This document shows, piece by piece, positions 54,427 through 61,040 of a stretch of 61,040 nucleotides of DNA. This stretch comes from Bacillus bingmayongensis. Its GTDB lineage: Bacteria; Bacillota; Bacilli; Bacillales; Bacillaceae_G. The DNA is taken from the NCBI RefSeq assembly GCF_000299035.1, contig NZ_JH921519.1:396620-457659 (forward strand), read 5' to 3'. Under the pieces are notes generated by a model. The model saw only the letters and a program-made list of their open reading frames with translations. It was not told the DNA's origin and did not search any database. The position numbers and the translations under genes were made by a program. Each line of letters begins with the position of its first letter. Positions within the stretch are counted from its first letter, which is position 1.

Positions 54427-55626
54427 TTATACTAACTCTTGCTGCTTCGTTTCCCGACCAAGCATTACTACTGCAAGTACCCCAATCAAAATAGAACCGC
54501 AAAAGATTGTAAAAATCAATGACAGAGGTGCTTTCGAAGCAACGAGATAACCTACTAATAGTGGACCAAGGATTCCACCAATACGACCAAAGGCAGCAGC
54601 CATCCCCGCTCCTGTACCACGAATTGCTGTTGGATACTGTTCAGGTGTATATGCATATAAAGCACCCCATGCCCCTAAGTTAAAGAAGGACAAAAACATT
54701 CCAGCTATCAATAATGTCGTAAGTGAATCTGCTATTCCAAATACATATGCACTGCATGCCGTACCTATTAAATACGTAACTAATACAAATTTACGGCCAA
54801 GGCGTTCAATAAACCATGCCGCAGTAAAATATCCTGGGAGCTGTGCCAATGTCATAATTAATACATACTGAAAACTCTTTATTAAGCTAAATCCCTTTAA
54901 TACCATTACACTTGGTAACCAAAGAAACATACCATAATAAGAAAAGACCACACAGAACCATAAAACCCATAGCATAATTGTTGCTTTACGATATTCTAAA
55001 GACCAAACTGCCTTTATATTTGTAATAACAGATTGCTTTTTCTCAACCTTTTCAAACCTTGGTGAATCTGGTAAATTCCATCTTAAATATAAGGCATATA
55101 AGGCTGGAATCGCACTTAACACCATCGCTACTTGCCAACCATACTTTGGAATTACAAAATAAGAAATAAGTGCTGCAATTAACCAACCGCCAGCCCAAAA
55201 GCTTTCTAGTAATACAACAACTTTTCCGCGTTCATGTGCCTCAACACTTTCAGATACAAGAGTAGACGCAACGGGTAATTCCCCGCCAAGGCCCATACCG
55301 ATTAAAAAGCGCAGAATAAGAAACACAGTTAGTGTTGTGGATAAAGCTGTTAGACCACTACCGATAGAAAATAATAATAGCGTTATAATAAAGACAGATT
55401 TTCTTCCCATCTTATCTGCTAGTATGCCGAATACAAGCGCCCCGACTGCCATGCCGATTGAATTAATGCTGCCTATCCAGCCCATCTCTTGGCTACTTAA
55501 TCCCCATTCTTTTTGAAGTGCCACGATGACAAATGAAAGCATACCAACATCCATTGCGTCAAATAACCAGCCAAGTCCTGCTATTCCAAGAAGCTTTCGC
55601 TTTGAAATTTCTTTTACATTCCCCAC
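54427..55626 (-). CDS. niaP: MFS transporter, niacin permease NiaP-type (YceI)
   Basis: 399 residues with 12 membrane segments. LGWLFDAMDVGMLSFVIVAL at the N-terminus and LADKMGRKSVFIITLL after TM2 closely resemble B. subtilis YceI (NiaP), a nicotinate importer repressed by NiaR. It starts at GTG 55626 with AAGGAGG seven bases upstream. Two ACAC/GTGT palindromes lie just 5', which fits a NiaR-type operator. R3 repeat copies stand on both sides. Confidence 0.82.
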   Translation of the reverse strand: MGNVKEISKRKLLGIAGLGWLFDAMDVGMLSFVIVALQKEWGLSSQEMGWIGSINSIGMAVGALVFGILADKMGRKSVFIITLLLFSIGSGLTALSTTLTVFLILRFLIGMGLGGELPVASTLVSESVEAHERGKVVVLLESFWAGGWLIAALISYFVIPKYGWQVAMVLSAIPALYALYLRWNLPDSPRFEKVEKKQSVITNIKAVWSLEYRKATIMLWVLWFCVVFSYYGMFLWLPSVMVLKGFSLIKSFQYVLIMTLAQLPGYFTAAWFIERLGRKFVLVTYLIGTACSAYVFGIADSLTTLLIAGMFLSFFNLGAWGALYAYTPEQYPTAIRGTGAGMAAAFGRIGGILGPLLVGYLVASKAPLSLIFTIFCGSILIGVLAVVMLGRETKQQELV

Positions 55627-55640
55627 TAGAAGTCCTCCTT

Positions 55641-55677
55641 ACACAGGTGTCTTTACACATCATTTTACACATGTGTA
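55641..55677 (-). promoter_or_regulatory. Paired ACAC/GTGT dyads, candidate NiaR operator
   Basis: ACACAGGTGT (55641-55650) and the perfect palindrome TACACATGTGTA (55666-55677) are spaced about 26 bases, close to 2.5 turns of DNA. They lie immediately before the niaP ribosome site. Assignment to NiaR is inferred from the gene. Confidence 0.4.
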
Positions 55678-55744
55678 TTGTATAAGTAAAACAATTTCAT
55701 ATATAAAGTCCTCCTTCATCATTCCCATAAAGTGAAACTTTAAT

Positions 55745-55850
55745 AAGTAGTGATTTTCTTCATCCCCCACTGATTATTAGCCCTTACCTAACCTCTCTGC
55801 TTTTGCTGAAATTTGAGGCGAGGGTATTACTGTTCGCAAATAGCGAGATA
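55745..55850. repeat. Structured repeat R3, copy b, between niaP and the oxidase remnant
   Basis: It aligns with 54263-54391. The shared core is CACTGATTATTAGCCCT. On the plus strand CCCTTACCT pairs loosely with AGGCGAGGGT. It ends in TAGCGAGATA. Confidence 0.6.
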
Positions 55851-55855
55851 AAAAA

Positions 55856-55879
55856 AAACGCCCTATACACAGGCGTTTT
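55856..55879 (-). terminator. Terminator of the former oxidase gene
   Basis: AAAACGCC and GGCGTTTT pair around a nine-base loop, with a long A run on the plus strand. Confidence 0.7.
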
Positions 55880-56408
55880 ACTCAATTATTTGAAATGGAC
55901 GCATCATAATCATGATCTTCAGACTATGCGGGTGATATGCCCAGGAGAAGCACGAACAACATCTTTTGGTCCACGTTCATCCTCATCCGGCATAATCGGT
56001 AGGCCTGTAAAACGTATTTCACCTGTTTCATTATAAAAGCTCACCTCAAATGGCTGCCGATCGAGAATATAAAAATACACAAGGTGTAAATGAATTGGAT
56101 GAACACCACCCGTAACATTCAAAAACTCCCATATCTCTACATCTCCTATCTTCGTAATTTCTAAAACAGAATCATGCCACATTTTATCATCTAACAGAAA
56201 CATAGGACGATTATACATATCATGTGATGCAGTTACCTTTAATTTCCGAATACGTTTCATACATCTTCTTAAACTATCCTCTTTTTTCCTGATATGACAT
56301 GGAATATAACTTCAATCTGTTTCGCTTAATTTTTTCGTTACAGCAAATTTCATTACATTAGCATCGTCCCCTGGATTAACAGGCCCACCAAAACCATTTC
56401 CATTCATA
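55878..56408 (-). pseudogene. CotA-type multicopper oxidase remnant
   Basis: The 113-codon frame 55919-56260 (RPMFLLDDKMWHD, GGVHPIHLHLVYFYILDRQPF) is the third cupredoxin domain of a CotA-like laccase and keeps the HPIHLH copper motif. After RIV the frame stops; the WHCHILE segment with the T1-copper ligands is deleted, and HEDHDYD then MRPFQIIE reappear in shifted frames ending at 55878. Upstream, GGPVNPGDDANVMKFAVT (about 56310-56400) matches the linker before domain 3 but ends in TGA. The first two domains are absent. It is dead. Confidence 0.85.
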
Positions 56409-56437
56409 AAAAAAGTAGCGAGATTTCGCTACTTTTT
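56409..56437 (-). terminator. Terminator of the polysaccharide operon
   Basis: AAAAAGTAGCGA and TCGCTACTTTTT pair around four bases and overlap the last codons of the WecG-type gene. Confidence 0.85.
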
Positions 56438-57169
56438 CGAACGCATTACTTCTTTTAAAAATTCAGCTAATACTAGCTGACGACGCCAACGTGTTGGATT
56501 GCTACATAAACGGTAAAACCATTCTAAATGAATTGCTTGGATCCATTTTGGTGCACGCTTTACCTCACCAGCCCAAACATCCAAGCTACCACCTACACCA
56601 ACAGCCATCTTTGTTTGCAAGCGATGCTTATTATTTTGAATAAAGTTTTCTTGTCTTGGAAATCCAAGTGCTACAAGTAATAAATCAGGTTTTGCCTCTT
56701 GAATACGAGAAATAATATTCTCTTCCTCTTCTGGCTTAAAGTATCCGTCTTGTGTACCAACAATGGATACAGCTGAGTATGTTTTTGTTAAATGATCAGC
56801 TGCACCTTTCACAACATGTGGCTTTGCTCCCAATAAAAAAACAGATACAGATTTATTCTCTTTCGATAACGTACCGAATAACTCGCTCATTAAATCGAAT
56901 CCTGCTACACGCTCTTTTAGTGGTGTTCCTAGCATACCACTAGCTTTTACAACACCGATACCATCTGGTGTAATCAAATCTGTTTTCAACAGTGTTTGAT
57001 GAAAACTTGGATCCTTTTTCGCACACATTACAATTTCAGGATTTGCTGTTACAACTTGGAATGTGTGATCTTGTCCCGATTCTAGCTGTTTCATGAGATA
57101 TTGGATTGTCTCTTCCATTGTCATTGTAGAGAAAGGGACACCTAAAATATCAACTGTTTGTACTGCCAT
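56429..57169 (-). CDS. WecG/TagA/CpsF-family glycosyltransferase
   Basis: 246 residues, GT26. It matches TagA-type enzymes that add ManNAc to undecaprenyl-PP-GlcNAc; the exact sugar is unknown. Motifs: TANPEIVMCAKKDPSF, TPDGIGVVKASG, LLVALGFPRQENFI and VGVGGSLDVWAGEVKRAP. It is cytoplasmic, membrane-associated through its basic C-terminus, and is the third gene of the operon, 20 bases after the GT4 gene. AGAGAGGAT precedes ATG 57169. Confidence 0.92.
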   Translation of the reverse strand: MAVQTVDILGVPFSTMTMEETIQYLMKQLESGQDHTFQVVTANPEIVMCAKKDPSFHQTLLKTDLITPDGIGVVKASGMLGTPLKERVAGFDLMSELFGTLSKENKSVSVFLLGAKPHVVKGAADHLTKTYSAVSIVGTQDGYFKPEEEENIISRIQEAKPDLLLVALGFPRQENFIQNNKHRLQTKMAVGVGGSLDVWAGEVKRAPKWIQAIHLEWFYRLCSNPTRWRRQLVLAEFLKEVMRSKK

Positions 57170-57189
57170 AATTACAATCCTCTCTGCTA

Positions 57190-58299
57190 TTAAAGGTTTT
57201 TAGCTATTAATTCTTTATATGTTTCTTTCGTATCTTCATATAACTTGTGCAATGAGAAGTTTGCCACAGCATGCTCATAGATGTGTTTTCCCATTACAGC
57301 TAACTCTCCAGTTTTCCACTTTTCATACGCCTCTTCTAACGCAACAGCTAACGCCTTTCCATCGCCAGTTGGAACAATCCAGCCGTAATTTTCATCTACA
57401 ATTAACGGCTCAATTTCTCCCGCCCTCGTTACAATAGATGGAACACGTTGATTCGCTGCTTCTAATAAAACTAAAGGAAAACCTTCACTATGAGATGTTA
57501 ATAAATTAACATGCGAAGACGCAAATAATTCTTTTACATCTTGACGATGTCCTAAAAACTCAACTTTACTTGCAACTCCCTTTTCGGTAGCTAACGCCTT
57601 AAGTTCTTGTTCTAAAGGACCATCGCCTACTAATAATACTTTAATTTTCGTCAATGTCGTTTGTTTCAATGCCTCAAACAATACTTCATGACCTTTAACG
57701 GGATGAAGACGAGCAACTTGAATCGCTGTAAATACATCTTCATCAATGTTAAACGTTTCTTTCTTATTATACCCTTGTGCTTTTTCTTTGTCATACTCGA
57801 TACCATTATAAATAACACGCATCTTTTCGCTCGAAATTCCTAATTGCGCTAAACTCTTTTTTAATCGATTTGTTACAACAAAGAATAAATCTATATCTTT
57901 TAAAGCCTTTAAATTCAATTTCGTAAAAATCCAACCTTTTAAGCCTTGTTTTGTAAAGTCCTCGAACGGATCACTATGAATCGTCGTAACCCATTTTGCA
58001 GCGATCTTCTTTTTCATTAGGGAAACATAAAAGTTTGCTCTCGGTCCGTGCGTATGAACAATATCAAATTTTTCTTTATTAATGAATCCACTTATATTCT
58101 TCAAAATGGATAAATCGTAGCGAGACTTTTGTGAAAACACATGAACTTTTATCCCTAATTCTCTTGCTTCCCTCGCAACAATTCCGTCTTCAAATACTGC
58201 TAATTCTACTTCATCGGTCGGAAACTGATCAAGAAGTGAAATAATATGTGTTTTCCCTCCTCCATCTTCTGCTCCCGCATTCATATGCAATATCCTCAT
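57190..58299 (-). CDS. GT4-family glycosyltransferase
   Basis: 369 residues, GT-B fold. The N-terminal Rossmann half opens with MNAGAEDGGGKTHIISLL. The C-terminal half carries ARLHPVKGHEVLFEAL, LLVGDGPLEQEL and SHSEGFPLVLLEAANQRVP (EX7E nucleotide-sugar motif). It probably adds a hexose to a lipid-linked glycan. AAAGGAGG precedes ATG 58299. Middle gene of the operon. Confidence 0.93.
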   Translation of the reverse strand: MRILHMNAGAEDGGGKTHIISLLDQFPTDEVELAVFEDGIVAREARELGIKVHVFSQKSRYDLSILKNISGFINKEKFDIVHTHGPRANFYVSLMKKKIAAKWVTTIHSDPFEDFTKQGLKGWIFTKLNLKALKDIDLFFVVTNRLKKSLAQLGISSEKMRVIYNGIEYDKEKAQGYNKKETFNIDEDVFTAIQVARLHPVKGHEVLFEALKQTTLTKIKVLLVGDGPLEQELKALATEKGVASKVEFLGHRQDVKELFASSHVNLLTSHSEGFPLVLLEAANQRVPSIVTRAGEIEPLIVDENYGWIVPTGDGKALAVALEEAYEKWKTGELAVMGKHIYEHAVANFSLHKLYEDTKETYKELIAKNL

Positions 58300-58362
58300 A
58301 CTTTTTTTCCTCCTTTAAATCCTCGCCACATTTTCCATCTATCTTTTATTTTACTGTACTAA

Positions 58363-58398
58363 AAAATAAAAGCTAACAAAAGTTAGCTTTTATTTTTA
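58363..58398 (-). terminator. Intra-operon hairpin after the Wzy-type gene
   Basis: AAAAATAAAAGCTAAC and GTTAGCTTTTATTTTT pair perfectly around four bases. It looks like a full terminator inside an operon, so the downstream two genes may be attenuated or have their own promoter in the 100-base gap. Confidence 0.8.
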
Positions 58399-59847
58399 TC
58401 ATTCAATTTCTAAATCTACAATTAGATAAGCTAACACCACTACAAAGTAAATCCCAACTCCTGGTGCCGTCAAAATATGACCTGCAGTATATGCGATACC
58501 TAAAGCTAACACTAAGCTTGCTGCTATCATTCCATATTTTATATTAAATATGTCTTTAAATCTTGTAATAATGGTCAATAAGATTTTTAAACCATAATAG
58601 ATGAACGGAATCATCATTAACGCGAAACCGATAATCCCAAAATCATAAAACCAATCATGGAAGTCCATTTCAATCAACTTTGGATCAGGTTGCTTTTCTG
58701 GATTATATTTAAAGTTACCTGCGTAACCCATTCCTAACAATTTTTGTGACATTGGCGCTTCATTAAAGAACTGCTTATGTCTTTCTGCATATACTTGACG
58801 CCCACTAAAGATTAGGTTCTCTTGATTTTCTTTTTTCTGTTCTTTCTGAAGCTCTTTTTTAACTTCTTCTTCTACTTTTGCCTTTTCTTCTGGCTTCTCT
58901 GGTTTATGCTGCTGTTGTTCATTTAGCTTCTCTTTAATTTCTTTTTCTTTTTGTTGTTGTTGTGCCGCATTCTGTTCAGCTAAATAACCTGTATGGATGC
59001 CCATATTCTGCGCTAATGGTGTCTTTTTAAACGTGCCAACAATACCAGCTAATAGAACGATGGCAATCACTCCATTAAGTAAAAGAGCTTTCTTGTTCGG
59101 ATTTTTTCTATCAAATAACAACTGAAGTAGAATAATAAAAATTGCTGCTGCCAAAGTAGCACCAATTGAACCCATTCCTACTTTCGTACCGACCTGAATT
59201 AAAGAATAAATCATTAACAGGGATGGAATCCAGTATAAAACACTAGTGATACTTTTCGTTTTTTGAACTGAGTATAGTACTACAATCGGGAAGATAATAG
59301 CTAGAATTGATCCTAGTTCATTCCCTGCATAAAACCATCCACGGGAACCAACTTTCATCCATTCATAACTACCAAAGTCTGTAGACGTTGTAATAGAAAC
59401 AACCATAACAATATTAATAATTAATGTAGAATACATAATATTGTTTCTAACTTTATCCCCAATATTTGTAAGTTTCTTCAACGATTTTAAAGCTAAAATG
59501 TATGCACTAAGCATAATATATATATACAATGCTTTTGCAACGAATTTCATTTCTTCTCCTAATACAATCGGGCTCTTGATAAGTTTATTATTAATAAACC
59601 CTATTCCAAGTACCACTGCTAGTAAGATAAGATAAATTAAAAACTTCCTATTTTCCTTTTCTTTTGCCTGCAACAAGATATAAATGCCACAGATCGCCAT
59701 AATAAGGAATCTTGCTATTATCCCAAATGTCGTATTTATTTTTAATACGATAATACTAAGCGACGTTAATAGATCTAAAACAGGCTGTAAAATAATAAAA
59801 AAGAGCAAAAACTGCTCAAACCTAATCCTAGCTTGATTTGCTAACAT
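58399..59847 (-). CDS. O-antigen ligase/polymerase-like membrane protein (Wzy/WaaL type)
   Basis: 482 residues with about 11-12 membrane segments. A large extracytoplasmic loop (about residues 285-385) contains a 50-residue Glu/Lys/Gln coiled-coil-like stretch (KEKEIKEKLNEQQQHKPEKP as start). SRGWFYAGNELGSILAIIFP and GMGYAGNFKYNPEK fit the O-antigen ligase (PF04932-like) loop. It would polymerise or transfer a lipid-linked glycan outside. It is the first gene of the operon. ATG 59847 has GGAGGTC upstream. Confidence 0.82.
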   Translation of the reverse strand: MLANQARIRFEQFLLFFIILQPVLDLLTSLSIIVLKINTTFGIIARFLIMAICGIYILLQAKEKENRKFLIYLILLAVVLGIGFINNKLIKSPIVLGEEMKFVAKALYIYIMLSAYILALKSLKKLTNIGDKVRNNIMYSTLIINIVMVVSITTSTDFGSYEWMKVGSRGWFYAGNELGSILAIIFPIVVLYSVQKTKSITSVLYWIPSLLMIYSLIQVGTKVGMGSIGATLAAAIFIILLQLLFDRKNPNKKALLLNGVIAIVLLAGIVGTFKKTPLAQNMGIHTGYLAEQNAAQQQQKEKEIKEKLNEQQQHKPEKPEEKAKVEEEVKKELQKEQKKENQENLIFSGRQVYAERHKQFFNEAPMSQKLLGMGYAGNFKYNPEKQPDPKLIEMDFHDWFYDFGIIGFALMMIPFIYYGLKILLTIITRFKDIFNIKYGMIAASLVLALGIAYTAGHILTAPGVGIYFVVVLAYLIVDLEIE

Positions 59848-60322
59848 TCCGAGACCTCCATACAAAATCATTACATTATCATTTAAACATCGTTTATATC
59901 ATTTAAAATACACCTAGTAATTATAACATAACTCATATTTAATTTGAGAACTATTTTTATACAATTACCAATTGTCCATCTCTCCCTTATAAGAAAAAAT
60001 TATCTCCTATAAATAATCCCCACCTTTTAAAAAGTATAGAAAAAGAAAATGTTACCCCCTCTTAATTTCCAATTTATACTAAAATATAATCTTATATAAA
60101 TGTTAAATTATTTTATATGGATTTAAAAATAATTATCACCTAATGAATGAATGGATTTCTTATTAAAATATCATTTTTATAGCTTATTTTTTTCACCTTT
60201 ACAAACGCTTTCTTTATGTATTTCTTTCGTTTTTCTACATGTAACGAAAAGTAATTGTTATTTTCATAACTTTAGTGTATATTTTTTCTCTGGAACATCT
60301 TTAGGAGGAAGGGAATAGAGCC
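59848..60322. other. AT-rich divergent intergenic region
   Basis: 475 bases without an ORF. It must hold the promoters of the polysaccharide operon and of the TRIC-type gene. I see no strong hairpin, repeat or palindrome in it. Confidence 0.4.
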
Positions 60323-60955
60323 ATGTTATTAATCGAAATATTTACGTTTCTTGGCATTGTTGCCGCTGCCATTTCTGGTACATTAGTTGGTTTAAAGAAA
60401 GATCTAGATTTGTTTGGTGTCCTTTGTTTAGCTGTAGCTACTGCACTAGGTGGCGGAATTATTCGTGATATTATGATTGGTAACCTACCTCCTGTCGCAT
60501 TTGTACAACCAATTTACTTTTTTGTCAGCGTATTAGCAGCACTTTTTACTTGCATGTTTTTTGAACGCATTAATAAACTCCAAGTTGTCATTATGCTTTC
60601 AGATGCTGTCGGTTTAGGAGTCTTTACCGCTATTGGTGCAAACGCAGCGATGTCGCATCACGTCAATGCCTCATTCTTAGTCGTTTCGATGGGTGTTATT
60701 ACAGGTATTGGTGGAGGGATTTTGCGTGATATTTGCGCTCAAGATATCCCCTATGTATTCCGTAAAGAAATTTACGCAATTGCTTCTATTCTAGGTGCGA
60801 TTAGTTTCCTAATCACATATGAAATGGGTGCACATGTATTAGCTTTCTATATTTGTTTACTCGTAACATTCACCATACGTGTAGTCACTGTTATATATAA
60901 TGTACATTTTCCAGTCTTCTTTAAGACTCATGCAAAAGCTAATAAAAGTCATTAA
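60323..60955 (+). CDS. TRIC/UPF0126 family membrane protein
   Basis: 210 residues with seven membrane segments in two inverted three-helix repeats. GLKKDLDLFGVLCLAVATALGGGIIRD and the second-repeat GVITGIGGGILRDI show the duplicated GGGxxRD motif of the trimeric intracellular cation channel fold (YvgT/YadS-type). Bacterial members conduct K+ or Na+, or move Gly; the role is unproven. AGGAGGAAGGG precedes ATG 60323. Confidence 0.92.
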   Translation: MLLIEIFTFLGIVAAAISGTLVGLKKDLDLFGVLCLAVATALGGGIIRDIMIGNLPPVAFVQPIYFFVSVLAALFTCMFFERINKLQVVIMLSDAVGLGVFTAIGANAAMSHHVNASFLVVSMGVITGIGGGILRDICAQDIPYVFRKEIYAIASILGAISFLITYEMGAHVLAFYICLLVTFTIRVVTVIYNVHFPVFFKTHAKANKSH

Positions 60956-61001
60956 GAGAATTCTCTTTACTTATCGCATATAAAAAACGTACCACTCTTT
61001 A

Positions 61002-61040
61002 TGAACTGCACCCCAATTGTTAGACACAATTAACAATTGG
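61002..61040. mobile_element. Possible IS3-family terminal inverted repeat at the window edge
   Basis: TGAACTGCACCCCAATTGTT followed by AGAC resembles the left end of IS150-group IS3 elements in Bacillus. CAATTG recurs within the last 25 bases. The window ends before any transposase frame. Confidence 0.35.

Noticed and set aside
1-61040. tRNA, rRNA, prophage or CRISPR arrays
   Set aside because: No matching structures, cassettes or repeat arrays were seen on either strand.

Overview
The window looks like chromosomal DNA of a Bacillus cereus-group bacterium. It is low-GC with strong AGGAGG-type ribosome sites. It carries Bacillus sporulation and germination genes (rsfA, pbpG, cwlJ-gerQ). Its gene order follows stretches of the B. 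subtilis ywi/ywh/ywf/ywd region: argS-DUF1934, speB-speE-pbpG-ywhD-ywhC-ywhB, ywfO, rsfA, lipL, pta, hemQ, and gerQ-ywdK-ywdI-ywdJ. I see no rRNA, tRNA, CRISPR array or prophage. The species within the group cannot be fixed from the sequence alone.

Layout. 1-1939: 5' part of a Cna-type surface adhesin that runs off the left edge. 1940-3616: a gene-poor stretch with a decayed coding sequence and strong hairpins. 3617-8574: argS-DUF1934, an S66 (MccF-like) peptidase, a YxeA-like protein and a PfoR-like permease. 8575-17380: polyamine genes speE-speB separated and followed by structured repeats, an MFS pump with its MerR regulator, a phosphodiesterase, pbpG and ywhD-C-B. 17376-23486: ywfO and a Fur-boxed ferric-siderophore/citrate ABC importer. 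23731-34808: rsfA, a lipoprotein, lipL, pta, hemQ, cwlJ-gerQ, ywdK-I-J, a HAD phosphatase and ung. Three copies of one dispersed repeat and two gene remnants lie inside this block. 34828-39349: an SGNH hydrolase/ABC exporter operon, a LacI regulator and a YczE-type membrane protein. 39362-44289: thrC-hom and metA-metY, the latter under a SAM (S-box) riboswitch. 44371-50890: a membrane protein, HAD nucleotidase, Crp/Fnr regulator, azoreductase, a two-component system with a cysteine-bearing GAF sensor, and the HMP/pyridoxal kinase. 50966-50981: a perfect parS match. 51021-56408: cstA-ybdD with a LytTR regulator, a niacin-type MFS permease between two copies of another repeat, and a multicopper-oxidase pseudogene. 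56429-59847: a three-gene polysaccharide operon. 60323-61040: a TRIC/UPF0126 membrane protein and a possible IS end at the right edge.

How the genes work together. MetY and MetA use O-acetylhomoserine made from the homoserine that Hom supplies. The S-box ties metY-metA to SAM, while hom-thrC has its own SigA promoter. SpeB and SpeE make putrescine and spermidine. The ABC importer would bring in ferric chelates under Fur control. HemQ makes coproheme into heme. CwlJ, GerQ, PbpG and RsfA belong to spore formation and germination.

The least explained content is not in the genes. Four families of structured intergenic repeats are present, and three of them occur in more than one copy. Several sit next to broken genes (DacA, TrkA-type K+ channel and CotA-type oxidase remnants). 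One family shows paired-base changes that keep a hairpin intact, which suggests selection on RNA or DNA structure. All similarity statements are from recognition of sequence and motifs; no database search was run.
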